A stretch of 64,000 nt of DNA from Anaerolineaceae bacterium (GTDB lineage: Bacteria; Chloroflexota; Anaerolineae; Anaerolineales; Anaerolineaceae), in assembly GCA_029975475.1 (NCBI GenBank), contig JARKPB010000008.1, positions 1,302,001 to 1,366,000 on the forward strand. The letters are read 5' to 3'. Below the pieces are notes generated by a model, which was not told the origin of the DNA, ran no database searches, and was given only the letters and a program-made list of their open reading frames with translations. Positions within the stretch are counted from its first letter, which is position 1, and each line of letters opens with the position of its first letter. Both the position numbers and the translations under genes were made by a program. This document shows positions 1 through 9,586 of the stretch, piece by piece.

Positions 1-1066
1 CGGTGAAGATAAACGCGGTGGGGATCATGGTTGGCCAGGTCAACCTGAGAGGTATTGAGATAAGCAAAAGCATGATGGATAGTAACAATAATGTGGCCGG
101 GAAGAGCAGCCAGGTCGGTCTTTCCTTGCGAAAAAGGATCAAACCGACCACAATCGTGAGAAAAATCGTTAAGCCCGTGTTGGTATAGTTCTGAACCACA
201 GCGATCGTTTTGATATCCGAAGAGAGGAGCAGGGCAATCACCGCGGCCAGGGTATACAAAGACAGCCAGCGGCCGATGCGGATTTTCTGCCAGTACTGCA
301 GTTCAATTCCCCACAGCAGCCAAAGCGCTGCCAGGTATCCTGAAATAAGAAAAACCTTCTTCGCCCACAGGAATGTCGCCACCGTGCCCGTGGTCAGGCG
401 AAAAGGCAGATCCTGCAAGAAGACGATGCCGAAGATCAGAGCCAGACCGATAAACAATTCTGGACTTTTTCTCTTCTTGCGGATAATCGACATGGCGATT
501 AACACAAACCCGACTAGAACCCCTGCCCCGATGAGGGCGTTCGAGGTACCCGAATACATGGCATTTAACAACCCAACCCGGGCAGCGCAATCCTGATAGC
601 GGCACAGGTAAGGGACGCTGTTAAAACCGTACCCGTAATAACGGCTGGCAATACGGACTTCCAGAAGATTTTCCGCCTGCAAGGGTTCGGGAAGCTGGAT
701 TATCTGGATGTAATTCCAAAGATTGGCCGTCGGCTGGGAGAAATCACCGAGCCGGTAAATGAGACGATGATTCAAGCGAATTTCCAACGCGTTGCCCGAC
801 ATGCGCGGGATCACCAGGGTATCCGCATCCACGCGGTTGAAAACCGCGCGCATTTCAAGGTCCTGCCGGTCTGGTTGAAACATCTCCACCCAGGGCATTT
901 CGACCGATTTCCAGCTCGCGCCTTCTTTTACCTGCCATTGTTGTAGAGGTAAGCCAACTGGCTGGAGGGGGAAAACAAGGATAAGCAGTAAAATCAGGAA
1001 AAATAAGATTGCCAGTAAAACATAGGCAAAGCTCTTAACCGATACTTTGAAAGCGTTGCTCATCAT
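1..1066 (-). CDS. Multi-pass membrane protein, receptor-like (N-terminal part, runs off window)
   Basis: An open frame enters from the left edge on the minus strand. Its first ATG is at 1066, with a second at 1063, and about 355 residues are visible. After a short basic start comes a hydrophobic anchor (about residues 17-36). An extracytoplasmic domain of about 150 residues follows, rich in Trp and Tyr and ending in a Cys-x4-Cys pair (YLCRYQDC). From about residue 180 there are at least five to six hydrophobic helices separated by short charged loops. This resembles the 7TMR-DISM receptor layout (sensor domain followed by a helix bundle), but I see no signature that proves the family. The cytoplasmic output domain, if any, lies outside the window. 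No strong Shine-Dalgarno sequence is visible. It could equally be an unclassified membrane protein. Confidence 0.6.
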   Translation of the reverse strand, partial: MMSNAFKVSVKSFAYVLLAILFFLILLLILVFPLQPVGLPLQQWQVKEGASWKSVEMPWVEMFQPDRQDLEMRAVFNRVDADTLVIPRMSGNALEIRLNHRLIYRLGDFSQPTANLWNYIQIIQLPEPLQAENLLEVRIASRYYGYGFNSVPYLCRYQDCAARVGLLNAMYSGTSNALIGAGVLVGFVLIAMSIIRKKRKSPELFIGLALIFGIVFLQDLPFRLTTGTVATFLWAKKVFLISGYLAALWLLWGIELQYWQKIRIGRWLSLYTLAAVIALLLSSDIKTIAVVQNYTNTGLTIFLTIVVGLILFRKERPTWLLFPATLLLLSIMLLLISIPLRLTWPTMIPTAFIFT

Positions 1067-1330
1067 GGTTTCGATTTATTTCTTTTCAAGTGGTCAGACG
1101 CTGCTTCCCCAATCCCAAAATGGGTTGAAAAGCCGATACAGTATCGTTGGCCTTTACTGCCGCGCCGAGACGAGAGACAACGGTGAAGAAAATGGACGCC
1201 TGTTCCATAATCTTTATTATAGCCCAGCCGAGACGGGGCAAATTATGGAATGCACAAGAAATGGTGAAAGGTTTTACCAAATCAGAAGTATCTTAAAGAT
1301 TGAAGCGGGGGCGCGGTGATGAATTTCAAA
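1067..1330. other. Intergenic region, no gene recognised
   Basis: This spacer lies between the membrane protein and the tRNA-Glu terminator. On the minus strand there is a TATAAT (1221-1216) that could be the -10 of the membrane-protein gene, but its -35 is poor. A 90-codon plus-strand frame (1047-1319) covers part of the spacer. It starts inside the opposite gene, has no ribosome-binding site and has no recognisable composition. I see nothing else. Confidence 0.4.
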
Positions 1331-1368
1331 TAAAAAAAGATGGGTTGAGTCGGGCTCTACCCATCTTT
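1331..1368 (-). terminator. Intrinsic terminator of tRNA-Glu
   Basis: A 10-bp stem (AAAGATGGGT pairing with ACCCATCTTT) is followed on the minus strand by a run of seven T. It sits just downstream of the tRNA gene. Confidence 0.85.
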
Positions 1369-1375
1369 CTGCCAG

Positions 1376-1447
1376 TGCCCCCAAGGGGACTCGAACCCCT
1401 GTTATAGCCTTGAAAGGGCTGTGTCCTAACCGCTAGACCATGGGGGC
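1376..1447 (-). tRNA. tRNA-Glu (anticodon TTC)
   Basis: Read on the minus strand, the 72-nt sequence folds into a full cloverleaf. The acceptor stem GCCCCCA pairs with TGGGGGC, and the D arm contains TCTAGCGGTTAGGA. The anticodon stem carries the loop CTTTCAA with anticodon TTC (plus-strand 1412-1414). The T arm contains GGTTCGAGTCC, and the discriminator base is A. The 3' CCA is not encoded. It has its own promoter upstream (1460-1488) and an intrinsic terminator. Confidence 0.97.
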
Positions 1448-1459
1448 GGGGCGGTTTGT

Positions 1460-1488
1460 ATTTTAACACAGCAATAGAAGGGGGTCAA
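1460..1488 (-). promoter_or_regulatory. Sigma-70-type promoter of tRNA-Glu
   Basis: TTGACC (1488-1483), a 17-nt spacer and TAAAAT (1465-1460) lie directly upstream of the tRNA. The same TTGACC -35 recurs at other promoters in this window. Confidence 0.8.
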
Positions 1489-1507
1489 GAAATTGATGCG
1501 GCAATTT

Positions 1508-4500
1508 TCAGGTTTTTCGAAGCTGGCGCAGCGCCGATTCGACGCGCAGATATTCCGCTTCGACCCGCGGGAGGCGTTCCAGCGCAGCAGTCAGATCACC
1601 ATCCACGATCAATTTCTCCACCTCGCCGCACAGCTGGGCAAAATTGCGAGCGCCAAGATTACCGCTGGTTCCTTTTAGACTGTGAATTCCCTGGCGCATC
1701 ATGGCAGGGTCGCCAGCGCGCTGCCCTTCACGGATTTTTTCCATCAACCGTGGGGAATCCTGAAGATAGATATCAATCAATTCTGTTAAGAAGTCCGGTT
1801 CTCCTTCAAGCTGCAATTCGCGGATTCCGTTGATGAGGCTCTCATCCAGCACGGGATCAATGGACAGGCTGGCCTGGCGGTTATCATTCTCGCCTTCCTT
1901 TGTGTCTTTGCGCAGCCATTTTTCCAGCATGGTCTTTAACGCGTCTTTGGTTACCGGTTTGCTCAAATAATCATCCATACCGGCATCCACGCAGGCGTCC
2001 TTATCTCCCTGAAGCGCGTTCGCGGTCATCGCCACGATGGGGATGTGACCCCCATTCGCGCGTTCATAGGCGCGGATTTCGCGGGTGGCGCGGAATCCAT
2101 CCATCTGCGGCATCTGGCAATCCATCAAAATCAGGGCGTACTTCTCAGGGTAGGTCAACACCTTCTGAAGCGCCTGCAAGCCATCGGTGACCGTTTCAAC
2201 CTGATAACCCAGTTTGGTCAGTTGAGCAACCGCCAGACGTTGATTGGGAATATTATCTTCAGCCAGCAAGATTTTGACGTCGCCATGCGCCTGAATAAGG
2301 GACACTTCAGACCTGGCTTCGGGAACCACCCTGACCGCCGCCTGACCGCCCTGCTGCTGAGTCAGTGTATTCGCGATTGTGTCGAGCAGAAGCGATTGTT
2401 TGACCGGTTTGGTCAGATACGCGCTGAAGCCGGCCTGTATGGCGGCTTCGCCCTGCCCGCGGTGGTCAAACGCGGTGAGCAGGATCAACGGCATGCTGCG
2501 CATCGCTGGGTCTGCCTGGATGGCGCGGGCGAGCTGCATCCCGTCCATCTCCGGCATATGATAATCCAGCACCGCGAGCTGGAATGGATCGCCCGCCGAT
2601 AAGCCCTCACTGAGCGACTGAAGCGCATCCTTTGCGCTGCCAGCCGGCACCCCGCGCATGCCCCAGTTTTCCAGGTAACGGCAGATAATTTCGCGGTGGG
2701 TGGGGTGGTCATCCACGACCAAAACGCGCAGATTATTAAGACGCTCGCGCAGGGTTTGATTCTGAACATCACCATCCCAGACAGAGCGCTCAAACGGGAC
2801 CAGGAAGGAGAACGTTGAGCCTTTCCCAGGAGCGGTGGTAACCCCGATTTGCCCGCCCATTAACTCCACCAGCGATTTTGAGATCGCCAGCCCCAACCCG
2901 CTGCCGCCGTATTTACGGGTAGTGGAACCATCCGCCTGGGTAAAAGCCTGAAAGATGCGCTTCATCGCTGTTTCTGTCATGCCAATCCCGGTATCTGACA
3001 CCGTGAATTTGAGCAGAACTTTGTTATCCTGCTCGCCAGCCGGGTCCAGCCTGACCAGGACTTCGCCAGAATCGGTGAACTTGACCGCGTTGCTGATTAA
3101 GTTGATTAATACCTGGCGAAGGCGCAGCGGATCGCCCATAACGACTTTGGGCGCCTGGGGAGAGATGAACGACATCAGAGAAATATTCTTTTCCTGAGCG
3201 CGGGAGGTGAACATCATCACCGCGCTCTCGACAATGTCGCCCGGCTCAAACGCGATCGTTTCGAGGGTCACCTTCCCAGCCTCAATCCGCGAGAAATCCA
3301 GGATATCGTTGATCAAGGAGAGCAGCACGTTAGCGCTGTCTTTGACAATCTGGGTATAATCGCGCTGCTCAGAAGACAGAGGGGTATCGAGCAGTAATTC
3401 CGTCATTCCAATAATCGCATTCATGGGCGTGCGAATTTCATGGGACATGGTCGCCAGAAATTCGGATTTTAACCGCGAAAGTTCAACCGCCTGATCGCGG
3501 GCGCGGGAGAGCTCTTCATTCACCCCGGCGATTTGCTCAGTATATTTGCGTAACTGAAGGAGGTAATCCTCGCGTTCCAGGTCCGCGCCAACCCACATTG
3601 CCATCAGACGGACAAATTCTTTATCCGCGGGCGTGATCGGTTCTGTCCTTGCCTCGCGGCTGGAGAAGTTTAAGGTCCCATAGATGCGGCCGTTGACATA
3701 CACCGGTGTCCCCAGATACGCCTGGAGTCCGGTGGCTTGAAACGCGGGGTGAGTTGACCATTCACGGGTCACTGCCGCGTCGGTGAACGCGACGGGAGAA
3801 CGCTCGGCCAGGGCAGCCTGGCAGAAGGTATCACTCAAGCGCAGCACCTCTCCCCGGTGAGGGGCTGATGCGGTGGAGTAAACTTCCACGACGGTGTAGG
3901 TATCTTCCTCTACCCGCGATAATATTCCTGTCTGCATGCCAAAATGCTGGCAGCCCATGACCAGCATGGCCTGCATCTTCTGCGAAAAGGGGACATTTTG
4001 CAGGGTGGTGATGTTGTAAAGCGCGCGCAGCGATTCTTCATTTCTTCGCAGCATATTCTCGATGCGCTTGCGCTCGGTTAAATCGGTGACCACGCCAATA
4101 ATTCGCCGGGCATCCCCCTGATGGGGTAGCGGCACAAACGTGGTGATTGCGTAGATCATGCTGCCGTCTTCGCGAACCAGGCGCGCTTCGCAAACGCAGG
4201 TCTGGCTGCCGCCGCAGTCATCCATCGCCCTGGCAACCACCGGGCGGTCTTCTTCCGCCAGAAAATCGTTCAGGCTTCGACCGGCAAGGCTGTCAGCAGA
4301 CAGCCCCACCAGTTCCGCAAACGCCGGATTGGTAAAAACAAAGCTGCCGCAGGAATCAATCAATACCAGGCCCTGGCCCATGCTGTTCATCACCTGCATG
4401 GCAAAATCCCGCTCCTTAACCAGTTCGGTCTGAGCGGCCAGACGACTTTCCAGCTCGGACTGCAAATTATGGTAAAGGCGGGCAATTTCTACTGATTGAC

Positions 4501-6397
4501 TGACCGATGAAGCGACATTCTGCGCAAAACGAACTTCGTCTTCGCTGAATGTGCGCGGTTTAAGGGAATCGAGCCCGAGCGTCCCGATGACTTTTCCGCG
4601 AACAATTAACGGGACAATCAGCATGGAACGCACGCCGCGTTTCTTTAAGGTGGCAAGTAAAGCTGGATCGGTAACCGAGGCAAGCATATCCTCGACCACC
4701 AGCGGCTGCTGATGTTCAATTACCCAGTTTGTGGCAGGATTGCCTTCGATGGGGATGCGGTCCCCAAGCGCCGGCGGACGGTCTGGCAGGCGGTATTCCG
4801 CTTTGACATCAAGATACTTCCCGTCTTCGGAGATAAAGGCGAGCGCAGCCTGCGGCAGATTGAATTTTTGAGCCAGTTCGCGGCAGATTGTGATGGATAT
4901 TTCCTCCAGATTAATCGAGGAGGAAACCGCCGCCAGGACTCGATACAGCGTCAGGGATTCATCCAGCTTTTCTTTTAAGCGATCCTGAAGCGCCATTTCT
5001 TCACTGATATCGAAAAAGAAGAGGCAAAGATACTGATTGGGTCCGACGGTGAGCAGGTTGGAAGAGACGCGGTAAATCTTCTTATCGTGGTTTGACTCAA
5101 CCAGCAGAGAGAGTTTTTCCGGCTGGCGATTTTCAGCCAGAATTTTTTTCAAAGAAAGCGGGCCAGTTTTGCGTTTGAGGCGTTTAAAACTTGCCAGGAG
5201 ATCATCCACATCTTTGCCAATAAATTCGCCAGAATCCATACCGGTGATTTCGGCGAGGCGAGGATTGGCTTCAATAATGATTCCGTCCGAATTATTGAGG
5301 ATGGCGTAGCCTTCATTCGATTGTTCCACCAGCGCGGAGAAGAGATCGCGCCGCAGGGTATTCTCCCGCCGCGCCTGTTCCGCCTGAGCCACCGCTTGCT
5401 CGACCGGGACCAAAGCATCTTCCAGCCTGGGCAGGGCGGCGGCTTTGCCCGTTCCAGGAACGCCCCCTTCTAAAACCTGTCGGCGGCCTGCCAGGCGAGT
5501 GATCGGCTTCACCACCAGGGCTTCAAAAACCAGCATAAATACCGCCAGCAGGACCAGGCTGACAAAACCAACCGCCAGCATCAACAGGTTGAGCGACTCC
5601 AGGCCCTCCGCATAGGTTTCTCTGGGCAAATCCAGACGGAGGTAGGAGAAAACCTGACGCTCCAGATTGGTCAGCGGAACATACACCGAGATAGCCTTTT
5701 CTGACACCGGAAGGATTCTTAAACCTTGTGGATCGGCTGACTGGAGCGTCCCCTGAAGGTCACCGGTCAGATCGCCGTGGTTTACCAGAACAATACGCAT
5801 ACTTTCCGGCGGAAAGATTTCTTGCAGTAAACTCAAATCAAATAACCTGCCAAACACCAACCAGCCAACCGCCGGGCCCTGCCCGGTGGTCAGCAGGATC
5901 GGGTGGGCAGCGATCATGTAGGTTCCGCTTTCCAGTTCAAGAAAGCCGGTTACCGGTCGGGGATCGGCTTGAGCCGTTAATGTGCCGGCATCGGGAAGCA
6001 GCATATCCAGCTCCGCGGGGGGGATCGTTACCAGATCTCCGGCGTCGAACCTGACAGCATAAAGAATTCGATTGTTAAAATCGGTGATGACCAACAGGTC
6101 AATCCCCAGGTTGGTCATCCCATCCGGGTCTACTTCCATTTGCGGCCATTCTGGATTCTCACCGCTCACGAACGCGTAGGTCGCGTTCCATTCTGCCCAG
6201 TCCGCGGCGATCAAGGAAAGGCTTTCAAATTGACTTTTCAGAATCGCCTGTACGCGGTTTCCCTCCCGGCTGGCCTGCTGCTGTTCCAGGGCGACAAAAC
6301 GTTCCTGGATTATCCGGCGCGATGAAACAAAAAGCGCTGCCAGGAGCAGCAGGACCGTTGCCGTGATGATCAGGAATGTCTTCTGGCGAATGGACAT
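1508..6397 (-). CDS. Hybrid sensor histidine kinase with CHASE4, PAS, GAF, two receivers and HPt
   Basis: This 1629-residue membrane phosphorelay protein has an N-terminal helix (about 7-27) and a CHASE4-like extracytoplasmic sensor containing [11 protein letters not shown] (about 60-215). A second helix follows (about 270-293), then PAS (about 350-460), GAF (about 485-650), PAS (about 660-790) and GAF (about 790-940). The HisKA domain carries [13 protein letters not shown] with phospho-His 986. The HATPase has an N-box, DTGIGM and GSGLGLAIS. Two receivers follow with Asp 1278 and Asp 1426 and conserved Lys. A C-terminal HPt domain contains HSLKG with His 1572. All catalytic residues of a His-Asp-Asp-His relay are present, so it can autophosphorylate and relay internally. 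No partner DNA-binding regulator is adjacent. It is the last gene of the operon starting at 8782 and begins 13 nt after the preceding stop, without a clear Shine-Dalgarno sequence. Confidence 0.95.
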   Translation of the reverse strand: MSIRQKTFLIITATVLLLLAALFVSSRRIIQERFVALEQQQASREGNRVQAILKSQFESLSLIAADWAEWNATYAFVSGENPEWPQMEVDPDGMTNLGIDLLVITDFNNRILYAVRFDAGDLVTIPPAELDMLLPDAGTLTAQADPRPVTGFLELESGTYMIAAHPILLTTGQGPAVGWLVFGRLFDLSLLQEIFPPESMRIVLVNHGDLTGDLQGTLQSADPQGLRILPVSEKAISVYVPLTNLERQVFSYLRLDLPRETYAEGLESLNLLMLAVGFVSLVLLAVFMLVFEALVVKPITRLAGRRQVLEGGVPGTGKAAALPRLEDALVPVEQAVAQAEQARRENTLRRDLFSALVEQSNEGYAILNNSDGIIIEANPRLAEITGMDSGEFIGKDVDDLLASFKRLKRKTGPLSLKKILAENRQPEKLSLLVESNHDKKIYRVSSNLLTVGPNQYLCLFFFDISEEMALQDRLKEKLDESLTLYRVLAAVSSSINLEEISITICRELAQKFNLPQAALAFISEDGKYLDVKAEYRLPDRPPALGDRIPIEGNPATNWVIEHQQPLVVEDMLASVTDPALLATLKKRGVRSMLIVPLIVRGKVIGTLGLDSLKPRTFSEDEVRFAQNVASSVSQSVEIARLYHNLQSELESRLAAQTELVKERDFAMQVMNSMGQGLVLIDSCGSFVFTNPAFAELVGLSADSLAGRSLNDFLAEEDRPVVARAMDDCGGSQTCVCEARLVREDGSMIYAITTFVPLPHQGDARRIIGVVTDLTERKRIENMLRRNEESLRALYNITTLQNVPFSQKMQAMLVMGCQHFGMQTGILSRVEEDTYTVVEVYSTASAPHRGEVLRLSDTFCQAALAERSPVAFTDAAVTREWSTHPAFQATGLQAYLGTPVYVNGRIYGTLNFSSREARTEPITPADKEFVRLMAMWVGADLEREDYLLQLRKYTEQIAGVNEELSRARDQAVELSRLKSEFLATMSHEIRTPMNAIIGMTELLLDTPLSSEQRDYTQIVKDSANVLLSLINDILDFSRIEAGKVTLETIAFEPGDIVESAVMMFTSRAQEKNISLMSFISPQAPKVVMGDPLRLRQVLINLISNAVKFTDSGEVLVRLDPAGEQDNKVLLKFTVSDTGIGMTETAMKRIFQAFTQADGSTTRKYGGSGLGLAISKSLVELMGGQIGVTTAPGKGSTFSFLVPFERSVWDGDVQNQTLRERLNNLRVLVVDDHPTHREIICRYLENWGMRGVPAGSAKDALQSLSEGLSAGDPFQLAVLDYHMPEMDGMQLARAIQADPAMRSMPLILLTAFDHRGQGEAAIQAGFSAYLTKPVKQSLLLDTIANTLTQQQGGQAAVRVVPEARSEVSLIQAHGDVKILLAEDNIPNQRLAVAQLTKLGYQVETVTDGLQALQKVLTYPEKYALILMDCQMPQMDGFRATREIRAYERANGGHIPIVAMTANALQGDKDACVDAGMDDYLSKPVTKDALKTMLEKWLRKDTKEGENDNRQASLSIDPVLDESLINGIRELQLEGEPDFLTELIDIYLQDSPRLMEKIREGQRAGDPAMMRQGIHSLKGTSGNLGARNFAQLCGEVEKLIVDGDLTAALERLPRVEAEYLRVESALRQLRKT

Positions 6398-6410
6398 AAA
6401 TCGGTTCAGG

Positions 6411-6839
6411 CTAGGGAGTTAGCGTGCTTTGCAGTTGAATGGTGCCGACATCCACCTGACCGCCAGCGGGAACCAGAGCCGGCACTTCAACAGCCTGGCC
6501 CTGCCAGCCGATTACGAGGGTAACCTGACCTGCAGGCACATCGGAGAAGCGAAAGGAGCCGTCTGGTTGACAGCTATTTTTCAGATCGGTGCCAAGGATG
6601 ACCATCTCAGCCGGCACTGGCTGACGATCCGGTCCCTGGACCTGACCAACGATGTCTCCGCGCCCCAGGATGGCCGCTCCGGTGCTGGAGCGCACCAGGG
6701 AAAAAGCGCTCAACCCGGCGACCAGGACCAGCATGAGGATAATCACCACCCTTAATCGTTTTTTCTTGAGCGAGGGGTCCGGCAGAGACTGCGGAATGCC
6801 CTGCTGATAAGTATCGAGAGAAGGAGAATCTTCGGACAT
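6411..6839 (-). CDS. Membrane-anchored carboxypeptidase-regulatory-like (Ig-fold) protein
   Basis: The 142-residue protein has an acidic/polar N-terminus of about 25 residues, a KKKR stop-transfer cluster and one transmembrane helix (about 31-49). An outside domain follows whose pattern fits the carboxypeptidase regulatory-like beta-sandwich: [20 protein letters not shown], then [19 protein letters not shown]. Such folds are usually binding or structural modules rather than enzymes. It lies between the pilin-like gene (9 nt upstream) and the hybrid kinase (13 nt downstream) in one transcription unit. A role in envelope assembly or in presenting a ligand to the kinase is possible but is inference only. 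Confidence 0.65.
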   Translation of the reverse strand: MSEDSPSLDTYQQGIPQSLPDPSLKKKRLRVVIILMLVLVAGLSAFSLVRSSTGAAILGRGDIVGQVQGPDRQPVPAEMVILGTDLKNSCQPDGSFRFSDVPAGQVTLVIGWQGQAVEVPALVPAGGQVDVGTIQLQSTLTP

Positions 6840-6847
6840 GGCTGCTC

Positions 6848-7555
6848 CTATCGAGAGGGGACGATGCTGAAATTGTCAAAGCACGCCTGGGTTTTATCCC
6901 AGGTGCGGAAGCCGGCAGATCCGCCGGCGGGATAGGTGGAATCGGTAAAGGTAAGGACTTTTTGACCATCCACATAAGCCGTGGTCGTGTACCCGTCGAT
7001 GACCAGGCGGATATCGCGTTCCTGGTTTAACCAGGTGTAATTTTTAGGCACCACCCTGACCAGCGGCGGATTGACCTCCCAGCCGTTGACCCACTTGCGC
7101 ACCAAAAAGGCACCCCCCGCGCCCGGATCGTACTGAAAGGCGTACCCATTGGGTGGATTTGTGCTGTTCATACGGAAAAAGACGCCGTACCCATCTCCGG
7201 CGATCAGTTTTGCCAGGTCAACCTTGATTTCATACTTCTGGGGAAGCTTTTGTTTCGCAGCGCAGGATGAGAAAATCTGCTGCTCATAGGTCCCGGTATT
7301 GCACAGGCGGCCGTCAATGACCTTCCAGCCGGTGTTGTTGCGCAGGGTCCATTCAGAGAGACTGGCAAATCCATCCTGGCAGTAAGCCTGACAGATTGGA
7401 CCGCCCAATTTTCCGGTGATGGCGCAGTATAAATCGCGCAGGTTCACGCCGGAAATGGAGAGGATCAAAATCACCGCGGCTACAACCAGAACCAGCAATA
7501 CCGCGTACTCCAATAAGCCCTGACCTTTATGGATGTGAGCGGGTTTTTTATTCAT
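6848..7555 (-). CDS. Flp-type prepilin N-terminus fused to a LamG-like domain
   Basis: Of 235 residues, the first 45 look like a Flp/Tad prepilin. A basic leader ends in Gly11, followed by QGLLEYAVLLVLVVAAVI, so Glu and Tyr fall at +5 and +6 after cleavage at Gly11, as in Flp pilins. A hydrophobic helix follows. From about residue 60 to the end there is a beta-rich domain of LamG/3-keto-disaccharide-hydrolase type (SEWTLRNNTGWKVIDGRLC; GDGYGVFFRMN; FDNFSIVP). The lipoprotein at 40404-41045 carries a similar module. A short pilin normally has no large C-terminal domain, so this could be a minor or tip pilin-like protein presenting a carbohydrate-binding-type module. It sits directly downstream of the CpaE-like gene. 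Confidence 0.7.
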   Translation of the reverse strand: MNKKPAHIHKGQGLLEYAVLLVLVVAAVILILSISGVNLRDLYCAITGKLGGPICQAYCQDGFASLSEWTLRNNTGWKVIDGRLCNTGTYEQQIFSSCAAKQKLPQKYEIKVDLAKLIAGDGYGVFFRMNSTNPPNGYAFQYDPGAGGAFLVRKWVNGWEVNPPLVRVVPKNYTWLNQERDIRLVIDGYTTTAYVDGQKVLTFTDSTYPAGGSAGFRTWDKTQACFDNFSIVPSR

Positions 7556-7564
7556 CGCGCCTCC

Positions 7565-8782
7565 TTATTTTGACGGCTGCCGGCTGGCGATCCGCGCGGC
7601 GACGCGCTGATACGCGGCGCTGGGATTGGCCGGTCTCCGCTTGCGGTGGTCTGGAGATGAAAGGGCAAAAGCAAAATCTTCAAACAATGCGCCGAGCGGG
7701 CTTTCCGGTTCGGTCAGCACTGGCGGCGCGCCGAGGTTTAGAGCAGAGATGAAGATATCCGAGGCAAAAGGAAGAACCAGATACACCGGTTGTTTCAGCA
7801 CTTTTTCAATGTCCTTCCTCGCCAGCCCGCGCCGCTCAAAGGTCCAGTTCAGGATCAGTTTAACGTTTGAGCGGTCATATTTCAAGCCGTCAAAAAGGTC
7901 AAGAGTCATGGCGGCAGCGCGGACCGAGGCAATTTCCGGAGCCATGACAAGCAAAATTTCATCGCAGTAATCCAGACCGGTGATGGTGGTTTCAAAGATA
8001 TTATGGGGTAGATCCAGCACCAGATACGCATTGGTCGTCTTCAATAACTCAAGCGTGCGTAAAACCAGCGGGGTGGTAATCAATTCAGATTCTTCCGCTT
8101 TTCGGGGGGCGGCCAGAACGCTTAAGCCGCAATCATGCTTCAACAGAGCGGCATCGACCACATCGGCGTCGAGCTCTTCGACCGGCAGCCTGGCCAGATC
8201 CGTCCAGGTATTGCGCAGGGGAAGATTGAACATCACCGCGGATTGACCGCTGCAGAACGCCATGTCTACCAGGCAAACGGGTTTATTCCACAGGCTGATC
8301 AGGCCGGCCGCAAGGTTGGATGCCAGGGTAGAGACGCCCACACCCCCGCGCAGCGAGTACACACCGATGACCCGGGATTGATGATCCTGGTCAACCGCGG
8401 CGACCGCCGGCTTTCGCTTCAGCAGCACTTTGACGCGCGCCTGCAATTCGGCTGGCTGAAACGGTTTGGTCAGATAATCATCGGCACCGACTTCAAACCC
8501 TTTCACTTTTTCTTCCAGACTGTCATGGGCAGTTAACATCATAATCGGCAGCTGGGCCGTGCGGGGATTGGCGCGCAGGCGGCGGCAGACTTCGTAACCG
8601 TCCATCTCTGGCATGGAAATATCCAGCAGGACAACATCCGGCAGGCTTTTTTCAATCATCGCCAGGGCTTCAGGTCCGGACTGGGCGGTGATCACTTCGT
8701 AACCCGCGTGGATTAAAGCAGCCGAGACAACTTTAAGATTGACGGCGTTATCATCAACGGCAAGTATTTTTTCAGAAGCCAT
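7565..8782 (-). CDS. Response-regulator/MinD-like ATPase, CpaE/TadZ type
   Basis: The start is set at the ATG at 8782, preceded by AGGAAGG, which gives 405 residues; a longer frame to 8881 has no support. Residues 1-120 form a receiver (VDDN, phospho-acceptor Asp54 in LLDISMPEMDG, TKP). Residues about 140-400 form a MinD/ParA-like ATPase with a deviant Walker A, RGGVGVSTLASN. The usual Lys after GG is Arg, and the P-loop Lys position is Val. CpaE/TadZ proteins place type IV Flp-pilus machinery at the cell pole and are known to tolerate degenerate P-loops. The next gene encodes a Flp-type prepilin, which supports that role. No TadA ATPase, TadB/C, secretin or prepilin peptidase is in the window. 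Confidence 0.85.
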   Translation of the reverse strand: MASEKILAVDDNAVNLKVVSAALIHAGYEVITAQSGPEALAMIEKSLPDVVLLDISMPEMDGYEVCRRLRANPRTAQLPIMMLTAHDSLEEKVKGFEVGADDYLTKPFQPAELQARVKVLLKRKPAVAAVDQDHQSRVIGVYSLRGGVGVSTLASNLAAGLISLWNKPVCLVDMAFCSGQSAVMFNLPLRNTWTDLARLPVEELDADVVDAALLKHDCGLSVLAAPRKAEESELITTPLVLRTLELLKTTNAYLVLDLPHNIFETTITGLDYCDEILLVMAPEIASVRAAAMTLDLFDGLKYDRSNVKLILNWTFERRGLARKDIEKVLKQPVYLVLPFASDIFISALNLGAPPVLTEPESPLGALFEDFAFALSSPDHRKRRPANPSAAYQRVAARIASRQPSK

Positions 8783-8849
8783 ATTCACCTTCCTGTCCAG
8801 ATTGCTTAAAGAATAGCACAAAACAATCCAGCAAGGGCTAACGATTGTG

Positions 8850-9512
8850 TTAGGCTGGTTGAACGCACAACGGGGAATCAACCGCGGGATTGTTGACCAT
8901 GCTTCCCACCGGCACGGCGGTCATTTTTTCCGATGGGAATGGCTTAAGGAAGTCAAAGGGTGATTTCGCGCCTGGTTCACCGACCCAGGCCGGAGCCTGG
9001 TCACGGCTGAGCATGACGGGCATGCGCTCATGCACCCGGCTGACCAGGTCATTGGCCGCGCAGGTAATAATCGTGCAGCTTTCCAGGCGATTCCCGTCCG
9101 GGCTGTCCCAGATTTCCCAAAGCCCCGCGAATCCAAATGGTTCACCGGAAGCCAGTCGAAAGAGATACGGCCGGGATGTTTTCTGCTCCGGTATTTTTTG
9201 CCATTCATAGAAACCATCCGCGAGAATCACGCAGCGGCGGCGGGATAATGCCTGGCGAAATGACGGTTTTTCCGCCAGAGTTTCCGAGCGGGCATTAATC
9301 ATGCGGCTGCCAATGGCGGGATCTTTTGCCCAGTGAGGAACCAGCCCCCAGCGCATGAAGGTCAGTTTGGGCGGGGCAAAATCGCGCACCACGGCGACCG
9401 GCTGAGACGGGGCGATATTGTAACGCGGAACCCAGTCCGCAGGGACCTCTCCGAAACCCCAGGCGACCTGCAGATCACCAGGGTCAATCGTCAGGGTAAA
9501 CCTTCCGCACAA
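8850..9512 (-). CDS. SRAP/HMCES-family abasic-site DNA-protein crosslinker (YedK-like)
   Basis: The protein of 220 residues begins Met-Cys-Gly-Arg-Phe-Thr. In this family Cys2, exposed after Met removal, forms a thiazolidine crosslink with abasic sites in single-stranded DNA. Other family hallmarks are visible: NARSET (73-78), GFYEW (100-104) with its Glu, and the VHERMPVML segment near 160. The start codon is TTG (9512-9510), set by a strong AGGAGG 7 nt upstream and by the need for Cys at position 2. It is transcribed divergently from the FTCD gene from overlapping -10 elements. Confidence 0.93.
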   Translation of the reverse strand: MCGRFTLTIDPGDLQVAWGFGEVPADWVPRYNIAPSQPVAVVRDFAPPKLTFMRWGLVPHWAKDPAIGSRMINARSETLAEKPSFRQALSRRRCVILADGFYEWQKIPEQKTSRPYLFRLASGEPFGFAGLWEIWDSPDGNRLESCTIITCAANDLVSRVHERMPVMLSRDQAPAWVGEPGAKSPFDFLKPFPSEKMTAVPVGSMVNNPAVDSPLCVQPA

Positions 9513-9550
9513 GGAACACCTCCTCTATCTGCGAAGGGAACACGGATAAG

Positions 9551-9558
9551 ATTATAAT
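9551..9558. promoter_or_regulatory. Overlapping divergent -10 elements
   Basis: The 8-bp ATTATAAT contains TATAAT on the minus strand (9556-9551, toward SRAP) and TATAAT on the plus strand (9553-9558, toward FTCD). No good -35 is visible for either direction. Predicted leaders are about 20-30 nt. Confidence 0.55.
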
Positions 9559-9586
9559 AAGGCATATTCCCATTTTTGAGGTGATT

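Noticed and set aside
1047-1319. 90-codon plus-strand frame near the tRNA
   Set aside because: Starts within the opposite membrane-protein gene, has no ribosome-binding site and no protein-like composition.
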